Counted from the stretch's first letter, positions 28,890 to 38,452 are shown. The stretch is DNA of 64,000 nt from Salinarimonas sp. (GCF_040111675.1 NZ_CP157794.1:372001-436000), one strand, 5' to 3'. The notes: generated by a model not told the origin, from the letters alone. Translations and numbers: made by a program.

Positions 28890-29642
28890 ATGCGCACCGA
28901 GGAAGACCAGAGCCGCCCTGAAGCGATCGTGAACCCTATTCCGCTGAGCTTGCTCGGCTCTCCCGAAGGTTTGTTGGTTGCCCTGCACGAATTGCGCGAA
29001 GAATCGCTGCCGCAGCTGAAGGAGCTGACAAAGCGAATGGAGGCCGGAACAGGGTTGCGCAGCGAAATTAATGCGAAGACGCGAAATTCGACCGAAGAAA
29101 AAGCGAATCGCCCGTCAACACTAAAAAGTAAACCTTGGTTCACGATTGCGCATATTCGTGATTTCCTTCGCTTTCGAACCGGATTTACGAGCCTTGATGA
29201 GGCTCTGACCATTCTGGCGTTCTTCACCCTCGAAGCAGACCATGGCCGCCTTGGCATCGTCAAGTTCGAGACGGCGAAGTTCGCGCGCCCCAACCCTTAT
29301 GGCTGGCGCATGATCGCGACGGACATCAGGCTTGCCAGTACGGGAATGATCGTGGAGCACTACATGTCCTACGCGGACATGATCCTGGCGAACGGAGCGA
29401 TGACGCACGCCGTGTACGAGCGATGGCGGCCTCGTGGCGAGGACCTGACCATCGCCGATCGGAAGCGCATGGTCGCCGAGATCGGCCTGTGCAGGACCGC
29501 CAACCTGACCATTTTCGCTGAGGCCGCGGGACGAGGCGACGACCCGGGCCTCGCCGACCTGCTCGAGATGCTTCGCGCAGAGGTCGCCTGTTCAGCCGAA
29601 AGCTTCTGCCGAACGATGGACCGACTCAAGACCCAGCTTTAG
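28890..29642 (+). CDS. Hypothetical protein, possibly RelA/SpoT-like fold
   Basis: A 250-residue protein I do not firmly recognise. The region around residues 110-165 contains LGIVKFETAKF, PYGWRMIATDIRL and MIVEHYMSYADMI. This order recalls the KxRF, GYRDIxLNxRL and EVQxHLKxI blocks of small RelA/SpoT-like nucleotidyltransferase proteins, but the key Glu-Val-Gln is Glu-His-Tyr, so any such activity may be lost. Codon use in the first half is less GC-rich than its neighbours. It is divergent from the methionine operon and followed by an IS5-type element. Confidence 0.55.
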   Translation: MRTEEDQSRPEAIVNPIPLSLLGSPEGLLVALHELREESLPQLKELTKRMEAGTGLRSEINAKTRNSTEEKANRPSTLKSKPWFTIAHIRDFLRFRTGFTSLDEALTILAFFTLEADHGRLGIVKFETAKFARPNPYGWRMIATDIRLASTGMIVEHYMSYADMILANGAMTHAVYERWRPRGEDLTIADRKRMVAEIGLCRTANLTIFAEAAGRGDDPGLADLLEMLRAEVACSAESFCRTMDRLKTQL

Positions 29643-29743
29643 CGTGTGCGGAGCGCTCGCGGAGGTCCGCGGGATAGAGGACGAGGTCGCCGGCTAGGCT
29701 CTGGCCCCATAAACGGCAAAGCGGATTTGATCGCTCGAGCGTA

Positions 29744-30555
29744 GGATGATTCAACCTTCCTGATCGAGGGAGGATTCGATGCGCCGCCATGAGCTGACCG
29801 ACGAGGAATGGGCGATCATCCAGCCGCTTCTGCCGAACAAGGTGCGCGGCGTGCCCCGGGTGGACGACAGGCGGGTGATCAACGGGATCGTCTGGCGCTT
29901 CCGGACGGGTGCGCCCTGGCGCGACGTGCCCGAGCGCTACGGCCCGCGCACGACGCTCTACAACCGCTTCGTCCGATGGCGGAAAGCAGGCGTCTGGGAC
30001 CGAATTCTGGACGCCGTCTCAGAGGCTTACGACGGCGACATCGTGATGATCGACAGCTCCTGCGTCCGCGTCCACCAGCACGGGGCCGCGGGAAAAAGGG
30101 GGATTCGGAGGCCGCCGGAGATGGTCGCATGGGACGTTCCCGCGGCGGCCTGACGACCAAGATCCACGCCCTCGTCGATGCGGAAGGGCGGCCGGTTCGC
30201 CTCCTGCTCACCGCAGGGCAGGCAAACGACGCACCGGCCTGCGAGCAGCTCCTTCCGCTCGTCGCGAAAGACGCCATCCTGATCGCCGACCGCGCCTACG
30301 ACACGAACGCGATCCGCGCGACGGTGACCGAACGCGGCGCCTGGGCGAACATCCCGCCCCGCGCGATCCGAAAGGGCAGCTTCCCGTTCAGCTCCTGGCT
30401 CTACCGCCAGCGAAACCTCGTTGAGCGCTTCTTCAATCGCATCAAGCACTTCCGCGGCCTCGCCACGCGCTACGACCGCTCGCCCGACAACTTCCTCGCC
30501 GCGCTCAAGCTCGCCGCGATCCGGATTTGGCTTGCCGCGAAATGAGTCCGCATCC
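29744..30555 (+). mobile_element. IS5-family (IS427-like) insertion sequence, ~812 bp
   Basis: The element lies between TA dinucleotides (29742-29743 and 30556-30557). Its ends share GGATG followed by imperfect symmetry (GGATGATTCA against GGATGCGGACTCA). Excising it with one TA restores an extra in-frame tail for the minus-strand gene on its right, ending at a stop, which supports the boundaries. Confidence 0.8.
29779..30545 (+). CDS. IS5/IS427-type transposase, two frames with programmed frameshift
   Basis: The first frame (29779-30153) starts MRRHELTDEEWAIIQPLL and holds the DUF4096 part and the first catalytic Asp in IVMIDSS. The second frame, to 30545, has TTKIHALVDAEGRP, ILIADRAYD and NLVERFFNRIKHFR (second Asp and Glu). 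The frames join at A-AAA-AGG (30093-30099): slipping back one base gives GKKGDSEAAGDGRMGRSRGGL. This two-frame design is normal for the IS427 group. Confidence 0.88.
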
Positions 30556-30834
30556 TAGAGAGATACGATCACGAATCTGCGAGACGGTGAGGATATCGAG
30601 TTCCACCTCGCCCACACTCGCCCTGAAGACCTGCCAGGCTCGTTTGGCTTCGTCGAGAAGCGCCGAGCGCTCGGACGAATTCCCGACGTCCATGTAGTCG
30701 TCCCACAGTTCCTCGGGGTCGACGGCGGCGAGCTCCCATGCGCCGTCCGGATGCCGAATGAGCGGCACGCCGACGCCCGCGTCGTAGGCTTCGACGAAGC
30801 AGAGATCTCGTTCGCGGTGGCGTGCAACGATCAT
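30505..30834 (-). pseudogene. Hypothetical protein with C-terminus replaced by an IS element
   Basis: A ~110-residue acidic protein starting MIVARHRERDLCFVEAYDAG. The native sequence runs to QIRDRISL; the following residues come from the IS5/IS427 element. Without the element the frame would continue RSSDQIRFAVYGARA and stop, so only about 15 residues were exchanged and the product may still fold. A TTG eleven codons upstream (30867) could extend it. I do not recognise the family; size and acidity would fit a small immunity-type protein, but nothing proves it. Confidence 0.5.
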
Positions 30835-30901
30835 GGGCTCGTTCCAGTGCTCGACATAAGATAGCAAGGTTCATCCCGGACGACTAGTTCCATCGCCCCC
30901 G

Positions 30902-31645
30902 TCACCCCGGCGGCGTCAGCGTGGCGTAGACGTCGCCGGAATTCGCCTCGTGCGGCAGGGCGTCGAGGGTGGCGGCCATCTCCACCGCCGAGATCCAGGC
31001 GGGCTCCTCCAGCCGGGCGCTCTCGCCCAGCGACAGGGCGAAGCGGTAATGGCCGAGCGCCGCGATGCGGGCGAGGCAGCGGTGGGCGACGGCGCGGGCG
31101 ATGGTGGTGAACTCGAAGGAGAGGGCCGGGACCGGCGTCGAGAGGCCGGCGAGCACGCGGTCCTCGAAGCCCTCGACGTCGATCTTGACGAAGGCGGGCA
31201 CGCCGTGGGCGCGGATCAGGGCGTCGAGCGTGAGGCAGGGGACGAGGATCTCCCGGTCCCAGGCCTGGCCCTCCCAGCCCTGCGCGCCCGCCGCGGCGGC
31301 GACGAAATCGGCGGAGGCGGTGGAGACGGTGGGGTTGGCGCTGTTCACGGCGAGCCGCACCTCGCCCGCTTCGTCTCCCGCCGCGGCCTGAACCAGAATG
31401 ACGTCCGCGTCGCGGCCGTGGATCAGGCGCAGGGCCCGGAACGGGGCCGGTTGCGGCTCCAGCGCAACCACGCGCGCGCCGAGCCGGCGGAAGGACGCGA
31501 TCCGGTCCCCGACATGGGCGCCGATGTCGAAGGCGAGGTCGCCGGGCGCGAGATGCGGGCGGTAGAGCGCGTCCATCGCCGCCCCGCGGGCGGGGTCGCC
31601 GTAATAGATGCGGAGCGACCGGCCGATCGCCGTGGCGGCGCTCAT
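30902..31645 (-). CDS. FkbM-family methyltransferase
   Basis: A 247-residue SAM-dependent methyltransferase of the FkbM type. Motif I appears as FDIGAHVGDRIASF near residue 40, the acidic loop as VVALEPQPAPF, and FVKIDVEGFE near residue 155 is the family hallmark. Its ATG overlaps the opgH stop by 4 nt, so the two are co-translated. A role in methylating a glycan made by the neighbour is a reasonable guess; the substrate is unknown. Confidence 0.88.
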   Translation of the reverse strand: MSAATAIGRSLRIYYGDPARGAAMDALYRPHLAPGDLAFDIGAHVGDRIASFRRLGARVVALEPQPAPFRALRLIHGRDADVILVQAAAGDEAGEVRLAVNSANPTVSTASADFVAAAAGAQGWEGQAWDREILVPCLTLDALIRAHGVPAFVKIDVEGFEDRVLAGLSTPVPALSFEFTTIARAVAHRCLARIAALGHYRFALSLGESARLEEPAWISAVEMAATLDALPHEANSGDVYATLTPPG

Positions 31646-33498
31646 GCGGCGCGCCTTTCCGCACGCGGGGCGGCCGCGGGCGGCGCGTCGAGCCCAGCGA
31701 GATCCGGGAGGCGCGCCACCTCCTCCGGCGTCGCGCAGAGCCCCCTACGGACCATGGCCCGGCCGAGCCGCGGGTCGGCGGTGAGGACGGCGAAGGGGAT
31801 CGAGAGCAGGGTGCCGGCGCACATCACGAGCGCGATCGGCAGGGCGACGGGGACCAGCGCCGCGACGAGCCCGATCATCGCCACCCCGAACAGCGTCGTG
31901 CTCCACAAAGCGCGGGCGGCGTCGCGCCAGGCGAGGCCGTGGGCGTCGCGCGCCTGGCCGTTCCAGACGGCGGCCCTGCCGAAGAGGAGCCCGATCATGA
32001 ACAAGGTGATGCGCATCGAGGCCGCCGCGCCGAGAAAGGCGGAGAACACGAACTCGCCCGCGGCTCCGACGAGGAAGCGCGCCCGCCCGCCATAGGACGC
32101 CATGCCCCCGTTCGTCAGCGCCACGTCGAGAACGCCGAGCGCGCGGGGCGTCAGGGAGAGGGCGAGGAAGGCGGCGTAGAAGCCGAGCGCCGCGGCGACG
32201 GGGAAGGCCTCCGGATCGGTGGTGGCGGCGAGGACCGGCGCGAGGGCGAGGATCAGCGTCATCGCCGGCACGGCGGCGAACATCATGATGGCGAAGACGA
32301 GCTGGAGCCGGCTCATGGGCAGGAGCCCCGGCATCCGCAGGAGCTCGAGATATTGCAGGTTCCCCTGGCACCAGCGCAGGTCGCGCTTGGAGAAGTCGAG
32401 GAAGGTCGGCGGCGTCTCCTCCCACGAGCCGCCCTCGCGGGGCAGCACGCGGACCTCGAAGCCGGCGCGGCGCATCAGCACGGCCTCGACCTGGTCGTGC
32501 GACAGGATATGGCCGCCGAGCGGCCCCCGGCCGGGGAGGATCGGCAGCCGGCAATGCGCGCGGAAGGGGGCGACGCGCACGAGCGCGTTGTGGCCCCAAT
32601 AGGGCCCGCAATCGCCCGTCCACCAGGCGGAGCCCAGCGTGTAGGGCCGCATGCCCTGGCGCATGCCGAACTGGAAGATCCGCGCGAAGGCGCTGCCCGA
32701 CGGCGCGCCGACGACGAGGCTCTGCAGGATGCCGATCTCGGGATGCGCCTCCATGATGCGCGTCATGCGCACGATCTCCGCCCCGGACATCAGGCTGTCG
32801 GCGTCGAGCGGCAACATCAGCGCGAACCGGTCCCCGTGCGTCTCCAGGAAGTCGCGCACGTTGCCGGCCTTGTATCCCACGTTCTCCGCGCGGCGGCGAT
32901 AGGCGATGCGCGCGGAGGGCCCGGCCTCGCGCCGCCAGCGGGCGATCTCGGCCTCCTCGGCGGCGGCGACGGCGGGGTCGGACGTGTCGGAGAGGACGAA
33001 GAAGGAGAAGGCGCGGCCCTCGCCGGTCGCCTCCAGGCCGTCGCGCACCCGGGCGAGGCGACGGATGGCGCGCGCGGCGTCCTCGTTGCGCAGCGTCATG
33101 AAGACCGCGACGCGCGAGGCGATCGGGGTCGCGCGCTCGCCCGCGGCGGCGAAGGGCGCGACCGAAGCGAAGGGGTCGCGGGCGAGGCGGGCGAGGGCGA
33201 AGCCGATGCCGGCGTTGACGACGCCGAGCACGGTCCAGGGCGCGCTCGCGGCGAAGGCGAGGAGGAGGACGGCGTCGAGCGCGCCGAGCCCGTCCGCGGC
33301 GAGGATCGCGGCCGCGGCCGCCAGCAGGGCGCCGAAGACGAGGAGCGTGAGCGTCGAAACGAGGAGCCGGCGACGAAACAGGCTGGTCTGGACAGCGCGC
33401 GCGGCCGTATGGGAAGAACCCGGGGCCGCGGGCGCGATGTCATGCGCGCCGAGCGGGGTCGGGCTCGTCAGGTCGGTCGGGCGCACGATGTCGTTCAT
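31642..33498 (-). CDS. opgH: Glucans biosynthesis glucosyltransferase (OpgH/MdoH)
   Basis: A 618-residue inner-membrane family-2 glycosyltransferase that builds the beta-glucan backbone of osmoregulated periplasmic glucans. Two N-terminal membrane segments precede the catalytic domain with FMTLRNED, DADS (LPLDADSLM), SHDQVEA and the processive RWCQGN motif; five or more membrane helices follow. It is shorter than the E. coli protein (847 residues) and has no opgG partner here. The overlapping FkbM gene is downstream; a 74-nt gap separates it from the divergent dehydrogenase operon. Confidence 0.93.
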   Translation of the reverse strand: MNDIVRPTDLTSPTPLGAHDIAPAAPGSSHTAARAVQTSLFRRRLLVSTLTLLVFGALLAAAAAILAADGLGALDAVLLLAFAASAPWTVLGVVNAGIGFALARLARDPFASVAPFAAAGERATPIASRVAVFMTLRNEDAARAIRRLARVRDGLEATGEGRAFSFFVLSDTSDPAVAAAEEAEIARWRREAGPSARIAYRRRAENVGYKAGNVRDFLETHGDRFALMLPLDADSLMSGAEIVRMTRIMEAHPEIGILQSLVVGAPSGSAFARIFQFGMRQGMRPYTLGSAWWTGDCGPYWGHNALVRVAPFRAHCRLPILPGRGPLGGHILSHDQVEAVLMRRAGFEVRVLPREGGSWEETPPTFLDFSKRDLRWCQGNLQYLELLRMPGLLPMSRLQLVFAIMMFAAVPAMTLILALAPVLAATTDPEAFPVAAALGFYAAFLALSLTPRALGVLDVALTNGGMASYGGRARFLVGAAGEFVFSAFLGAAASMRITLFMIGLLFGRAAVWNGQARDAHGLAWRDAARALWSTTLFGVAMIGLVAALVPVALPIALVMCAGTLLSIPFAVLTADPRLGRAMVRRGLCATPEEVARLPDLAGLDAPPAAAPRAERRAA

Positions 33499-33572
33499 CA
33501 GCCGTCCTCGAAGTCAGCAGGGGAGCCAGGGGGAACCATGCCGCGCGACGACGCTGGACAGGGAGGAACGCC

Positions 33573-34568
33573 GTGACGGACGCGCCGGCGGGACAGGCGC
33601 GCGCTCTGTGGTACGCGTCCCGCGGCCGTGCGGTTTTGCGCGCGCGCCCGCTTTCCCCGCGGCAAAACGACGAGGTGCGGGTCGAGACGCTGTGGAGCGG
33701 GCTCAGCCGGGGCACGGAGCGGCTCGTCTTCACGGGCCGGGTGCCGGCCTCCGAATACGCGCGGATGCGGGCGCCGCGCCAGGAGGGGGCTTTCCCGTTC
33801 CCGGTGAAATACGGCTATGCCGCCGTCGGCATCGTGCGCGAAGGCCCCCACGAGCTCGTCGGACGCACGGTCTTCGCGCTCAACCCACATGAGACCGTCT
33901 TCGACGCTCCCGCCGATTTCGTCCAGCCCGTGCCCGATCACGTTCCCGCGCGCAGGGCCGTGCTCGCCGCCAACATGGAGACGGCCCTGAACGCGCTCTG
34001 GGACGGCGGGGCGGGGCCGGGAGACCGGATCGTCGTCGTCGGCGCGGGCGTCGTCGGGGCGCTGGTCGCCGCCTTGGCGAGCCGGTTGCCGGGGGCGGAG
34101 GTGACGCTCGTCGACGTCGACCTCTCCCGCCGGGCGGTGGCGGAGCGGCTCGGCTGCCGTTTCTCGAAGCCGCTCGACGCGCCGGGGAACGCCGATCTCG
34201 TCTTCCACACCTCGGCGACCTCCGCCGGCCTGTCCTGCGCGCTGGCCTGCGCCGGGGACGAGGCGACCATCGTCGAGATGTCCTGGTACGGCGAGGCCTC
34301 GACCCGTGTCTCGCTCGGCGCCGCTTTCCATTCGGGCCGGCTGAAGCTGGTCTCGAGCCAGGTCGGGCGCGTCTCCGAGAGCCGGCGCGGGCGCTGGTCC
34401 TACGCACGCCGCCTCGCCAAGGCGCTGGCGCTCCTCGACGACGATCGCCTCGACGCGCTGATCACCGAGGAGGTCGCCTTTGACGACCTGCCCGAGGCTT
34501 TGCCGCGGCTCTTCGCGCCGGGCGCGCCGGGGCTCGCCACCGCCATTCGCTATTCATCAGGAGAGTGA
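33573..34568 (+). CDS. MDR-family dehydrogenase (BchC/threonine-dehydrogenase-like)
   Basis: A 331-residue medium-chain dehydrogenase/reductase. It has SGLSRGTERLVFTGRVP and PFPVKYGYAAVGIV in the catalytic domain and a Rossmann motif VVVGAGVVGALVAAL. The Cys and GHE zinc ligands of typical alcohol dehydrogenases are missing (GTE and KYGYAAVG instead), as in BchC-like enzymes. It is the first gene of a tight four-gene operon with a PTPS-like protein, a glycosyltransferase and a methyltransferase, so it probably reduces or oxidises an intermediate of that pathway. Confidence 0.82.
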   Translation: MTDAPAGQARALWYASRGRAVLRARPLSPRQNDEVRVETLWSGLSRGTERLVFTGRVPASEYARMRAPRQEGAFPFPVKYGYAAVGIVREGPHELVGRTVFALNPHETVFDAPADFVQPVPDHVPARRAVLAANMETALNALWDGGAGPGDRIVVVGAGVVGALVAALASRLPGAEVTLVDVDLSRRAVAERLGCRFSKPLDAPGNADLVFHTSATSAGLSCALACAGDEATIVEMSWYGEASTRVSLGAAFHSGRLKLVSSQVGRVSESRRGRWSYARRLAKALALLDDDRLDALITEEVAFDDLPEALPRLFAPGAPGLATAIRYSSGE

Positions 34569-34573
34569 GATCC

Positions 34574-34972
34574 ATGTTCGCCGTCGAGGTCCGCGACCAC
34601 ATCATGATCGCCCACAGCTTCCGGGGGGACCTGTTCGGCCCCGCGCAGAAGCTGCACGGCGCGACCTTCGTCATCGACGTCGCCTTCTTCCGTGAGGCGC
34701 TGACGCAGGACGGGGTGGTGGTCGACATCGGCCGGGCGCACGACGCCCTGAAGGCGACGCTCTCGCCGCTGAACTATCAGAACCTCGACGCGCTGCCGCA
34801 ATTCTCGGGGCAGAACACGACGACCGAGTTCCTGTGCAAGCACGTCTTCGACGCCATGGCGGCGGCGGCGCGCGAGGGGCGGCTCGGGCCGGGCGGCGAG
34901 GGCGTGTCGAAGATCCGCGTCTCGATCGAGGAATCGCACGTGGCTCGGGCCTGGTACGAGGCCGCGCTCTGA
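34574..34972 (+). CDS. Divergent PTPS/6-carboxytetrahydropterin synthase-like protein
   Basis: A 132-residue member of the PTPS/QueD superfamily. The normal zinc set is His (AAH) plus HGH; here AHSF is kept but the second motif reads LHGATF, so one His is Ala. The catalytic Cys before HGH is also missing (GPAQKLHG), and the DH of the catalytic dyad region reads NY (SPLNYQNLD). NTTTEFLCKHVF and the late Glu (SIEESHVARAWYE) are retained. It is therefore unlikely to catalyse the QueD or standard PTPS reaction. It sits between the dehydrogenase (5-nt gap) and the glycosyltransferase (2-nt gap). Confidence 0.82.
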   Translation: MFAVEVRDHIMIAHSFRGDLFGPAQKLHGATFVIDVAFFREALTQDGVVVDIGRAHDALKATLSPLNYQNLDALPQFSGQNTTTEFLCKHVFDAMAAAAREGRLGPGGEGVSKIRVSIEESHVARAWYEAAL

Positions 34973-34974
34973 CG

Positions 34975-36042
34975 ATGACCCCGCTTCCCGCGGCCTTCGC
35001 CGTGCCGGGCGCGCTCGACACGCCGACCGGCGGCTACGCCTATGCCCGCGCGATCCTGGCGCGCTTTGCGGCGCACGGGATCGCCGCGACGCTCGTGCGG
35101 CTGCCGGACGGCTTCCCGAACCCGAGCGAGCCCGACCTCGTCGAGACGGCGCGGCTTCTCGCGGACGTCCCGGCGGAGGCGGCGCTCCTCGTCGACGGGC
35201 TCGCCTACGGCGCGATCCCGGCGGCGACGATCGACGCCTTGGCGCGGCCGATCGTGGCGCTGTGCCATCATCCGCTGGGGCTCGAGGCGGGGCTCTCCCC
35301 GGTGCGCGCGGCGGCCCTGGTCGCGAGCGAGCGCGCGGCGCTCGCCCGCGCGGTGCGTGTCGTGGTGACGAGCCCGGCGACCGCGGCGACGCTCGTGCGC
35401 GACTTCGCCGTGCCGGAGGACAGGCTCGTCGTCGCCGAGCCGGGGACCGCGCCCGCCCCGCGGGCGAGCGGCTCGCCGGAGGGCGCGCCGCCGGCCCTGC
35501 TGGCGGTGGGGGCGATCTCGCCGCGCAAGGGCTACGACGTGCTGATCGCGGCGCTGGCGCGGCTCGCGGACCGGGACTGGACGCTCACGGTCGTCGGACC
35601 GACGGACCGCGATCCGGCCACCGTCGCCGCGCTCCGGGCGCAGGCGGGCGAGGCCGGTCTCGCGGATCGCGTGCGCTTCACGGGGTCGGTCGACGACGCG
35701 GCGCGGGATGCGCTCTATGCCGGGGCGGACGTGTTCGTCTCGGCCTCGCTCTACGAGGGCTACGGCATGGTGCTGGCGGAGGCGCTGGCGCGGGGCCTGC
35801 CGCTCGTCGCCTCGACCGGCGGGGCGGCGGCGGACACGGTGCCGGACGCCGCCGCGCTGAAGGTCCCGCCGGGGGACGTCGACGCCCTCGCCGCCGCGCT
35901 CGTCCGCGTGCTCGACGACACGGCGCTGCGGGCGCGCCTCGCGGAGGCGTCCTACGCGGCCGGCCGGCTTCTGCCCACCTGGGACGACGCGAGCGCGCGC
36001 ATCGCGGCCACCCTGCGCGCCAGCCTGGAGGCGACCCGATGA
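34975..36042 (+). CDS. Glycosyltransferase family 4 (GT-B)
   Basis: A 355-residue retaining GT-B glycosyltransferase. It has a glycine-rich acceptor-side loop (TPTGGYAYARAIL), LLAVGAISPRKGYDVLI at the start of the donor domain, and the EX7E nucleotide-sugar motif in SLYEGYGMVLAEAL. The ATG lies 2 nt after the PTPS-like stop, and the stop overlaps the methyltransferase start (ATGA). This position suggests that it glycosylates the product of the PTPS-like protein, as pteridine glycosyltransferases do in cyanobacteria; that is inference. Confidence 0.88.
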   Translation: MTPLPAAFAVPGALDTPTGGYAYARAILARFAAHGIAATLVRLPDGFPNPSEPDLVETARLLADVPAEAALLVDGLAYGAIPAATIDALARPIVALCHHPLGLEAGLSPVRAAALVASERAALARAVRVVVTSPATAATLVRDFAVPEDRLVVAEPGTAPAPRASGSPEGAPPALLAVGAISPRKGYDVLIAALARLADRDWTLTVVGPTDRDPATVAALRAQAGEAGLADRVRFTGSVDDAARDALYAGADVFVSASLYEGYGMVLAEALARGLPLVASTGGAAADTVPDAAALKVPPGDVDALAAALVRVLDDTALRARLAEASYAAGRLLPTWDDASARIAATLRASLEATR

Positions 36043-36875
36043 GCTTTTCCGCCGACTGGCTCGACCTGCGCGAGGATTCCGACCGGCGCGCGCGCAATCC
36101 CGCCCTCGCCGAGCGGCTCGCCACTTGCCTCGCCGACCGCGAGGCGGTCTCGGTGGTCGATCTCGGCTGCGGGCTCGGCTCGAACCTGCGCGGGCTCTGG
36201 CGCGCGCTGCCGACCCGGCAGGACTGGCGGCTCGTCGACCACGACCCGGCGCTCCTCGCCGGGGCGCGCGCGCGCCTCGCCGCCTGGGCGGACACGGCGC
36301 GGGAGGAGGGGGAGGCGCTTCTCCTGGGGAAGGACGGGCGGCGCCTGACCGTGCGCTTCGCTGAGGCCGACCTCGCGCGCGATCTCGACGCGGCGCTCGG
36401 CGAGCGGCCCGATCTCGTCACGGCGGCGGCGTTGTTCGACCTGTGCGGCGCGGACTGGATCGCCGGCTTCGCGCAGGCCGTGGCGCGGCGGGGCGCGCTG
36501 TTCCACACCGCGCTGACCTACGACGGCCGCGAGACCTGGGAGCCGGCGCATCCCGCCGACGACGCCGTGCGCGCGGCCTTCCTGTCGCACCAGGGCGAGG
36601 ACAAGGGCTTCGGCCCCTCCGCCGGTCCCGCCGCCACCCGCGCGCTCGCCAGCGCCTTCGCCGCCGCCGGCTACGAGACGCAGATCGGCGACAGCCCCTG
36701 GCGGCTCGAGGCCCCCCGCGACGCGGCCCTTCTCCGCGCCCTCGCCGAGGGCCAGGCGGACGCCGTCGCCGAGACCGGGCGCGTGGCGGCCGACACGCTG
36801 GCGGGCTGGCGCGCCGCCCGGGTCGGCGCGCGGGCGGCGACGATCGGGCACAAGGATCTGTTCGCACGGCCGTGA
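36039..36875 (+). CDS. Class I SAM-dependent methyltransferase
   Basis: A 278-residue methyltransferase with motif [16 protein letters not shown] near residue 42 and an acidic VDHDPALL that binds the SAM ribose. It starts inside the stop of the glycosyltransferase (ATGA overlap). No other domain is seen. As last gene of the operon it may methylate the sugar or the pterin-like scaffold. Confidence 0.82.
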   Translation: MSFSADWLDLREDSDRRARNPALAERLATCLADREAVSVVDLGCGLGSNLRGLWRALPTRQDWRLVDHDPALLAGARARLAAWADTAREEGEALLLGKDGRRLTVRFAEADLARDLDAALGERPDLVTAAALFDLCGADWIAGFAQAVARRGALFHTALTYDGRETWEPAHPADDAVRAAFLSHQGEDKGFGPSAGPAATRALASAFAAAGYETQIGDSPWRLEAPRDAALLRALAEGQADAVAETGRVAADTLAGWRAARVGARAATIGHKDLFARP

Positions 36876-36966
36876 GGGATGTGGGGACCCCACCCGTCTT
36901 CCCGAACGCCCGCGGGAATGCGATAGAGGCGGCGCGTCGCCACTTTCGCATCGGACGAAACCCGCC

Positions 36967-38205
36967 ATGGCTCATCCCGTCTCCCCGCTCGCGCCCAAGA
37001 CCCATCCCGACCTGCCGGAGATCGCCGGCGTGCGGCTCGCCACCGCCGCGGCGGGGATCCGCTATCGGGGGCGCACCGACGTGCTCTATGTCGGGCTCGA
37101 CGCCGGGACGAGCGTGGCGGGGGTGTTCACGCGCTCGAAATGCCCGTCCGCGCCGGTGGACTGGTGCCGGGCGAACCTCGCCGGCGGGTCGGCCCGGGCG
37201 CTGGTCGTCAATTCGGGCAACGCCAACGCCTTCACCGGCCGCAAGGGCGCGGACGCGGTGACGCTCACCGCCGACATCGCCGCGCGGGCGGCCGGGTGCC
37301 GGCCTGCGGAAGTGTTCGTGGCGTCCACCGGCGTGATCGGCGAGCCCCTCGACGCCACCAAGTTCGAGGGCGTGCTGGAGGAGTGCGCCGGGCGCGCGAC
37401 GGGCGACGCCGCCGCCTGGCGCGCGGCGGCCGAGGCGATCATGACGACCGACACGTTCCCCAAGCTCGCGACCCGCACGGTGGAGATCGACGGCGCGCGC
37501 GTGACGATCAACGGGATCGCCAAGGGCGCGGGCATGATCCAGCCCGACATGGCGACCATGCTCTCCTTCGTCTTCACCGACGCGCCCGTCGCCGCGCCCG
37601 TGCTGCAGGCGCTGCTCTCGGCCGCGACGGAGCGCTCGTTCAACTGCGTCACGGTGGACGGCGACACCTCGACCTCGGACACGCTCATCGCCTTCGCCAC
37701 GGGCAAGGCGGCGCTCGCGCCGATCGCGCAGAAGGACGATCCGCGCGCGGCCGCCTTCGCGGCGGCGCTGGAGGATCTCCTCGTCGCGCTCGCCCAGCTC
37801 GTCGCCAAGGACGGGGAGGGCGCGCGCAAGTTCGTCACCGTGCGGGTGCGGGGGGCGGTCGACGACGCCTCGGCGAAGCGGGTCGCGTTCTCCATCGCCA
37901 ACTCGCCGCTGGTGAAGACCGCGGTCGCCGGCGAGGACGCCAATTGGGGCCGCGTGGTGATGGCGGTCGGCAAGGCCGGCGAGCCGGCCGACCGCGACCG
38001 GCTCTCGATCTCCTTCGGCGACATCCGCGTCGCCCACGAGGGCGCCCGCGACCCGGCCTATTCGGAGGAGGCGACCTCCGCCTACATGAAGGGCGAGGAC
38101 ATCCTGATCACCGCCGATCTCGGGCTCGGCGCCGGAGAGGCGCGGGTGTGGACCTGCGACCTGACCAAGGCCTATGTGGAAATCAACGGGGATTACCGGT
38201 CGTAA
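36967..38205 (+). CDS. argJ: Bifunctional ornithine acetyltransferase/N-acetylglutamate synthase
   Basis: A 412-residue ArgJ that recycles the acetyl group between acetylornithine and glutamate in arginine synthesis. The self-cleavage and nucleophile site is seen as [16 protein letters not shown], with Thr opening the beta chain. [12 protein letters not shown] and the C-terminal ITADLGLG are also typical. It lies 91 nt after the methyltransferase and probably has its own promoter. Confidence 0.96.
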   Translation: MAHPVSPLAPKTHPDLPEIAGVRLATAAAGIRYRGRTDVLYVGLDAGTSVAGVFTRSKCPSAPVDWCRANLAGGSARALVVNSGNANAFTGRKGADAVTLTADIAARAAGCRPAEVFVASTGVIGEPLDATKFEGVLEECAGRATGDAAAWRAAAEAIMTTDTFPKLATRTVEIDGARVTINGIAKGAGMIQPDMATMLSFVFTDAPVAAPVLQALLSAATERSFNCVTVDGDTSTSDTLIAFATGKAALAPIAQKDDPRAAAFAAALEDLLVALAQLVAKDGEGARKFVTVRVRGAVDDASAKRVAFSIANSPLVKTAVAGEDANWGRVVMAVGKAGEPADRDRLSISFGDIRVAHEGARDPAYSEEATSAYMKGEDILITADLGLGAGEARVWTCDLTKAYVEINGDYRS

Positions 38206-38212
38206 GGTGGGG

Positions 38213-38404
38213 CTGTCATCCCCGGCCGGAGCGCCGCAGGCGCGGAGGGGAAGGGACCCAGCGCATGGATGTGCGCCGCAGGCGCTCCATGGCCGCCGAC
38301 CAGGCGGCTGGTCGCCGCCAATGAGACGCGGCTTCGCCGCGAGCATTCTTTCGCTGGGTCCCCTTCCCCTGCGCGCGCAAGCGCGCTCCGGCCGGGGATG
38401 ACAG
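38213..38404. repeat. Long palindromic repeat A, copy 1
   Basis: About 192 bp with long inverted arms. It opens with CTGTCATCCCCGGCCGGAGC and closes with the complement GCTCCGGCCGGGGATGACAG; an inner pair AGGGGAAGG(G)ACCCAGCG and CGCTGGGTCCCCTTCCCCT follows. The centre is variable but also contains the shared CAGGCGGCTGGTCGCCGCC. Copies 2 and 3 lie at 38747-38933 and 56607-56798. Confidence 0.9.
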
Positions 38405-38452
38405 GGGCGGCGTTTGGTCGTATGATGCGGTGAAGTACAACTTCTATGACCC

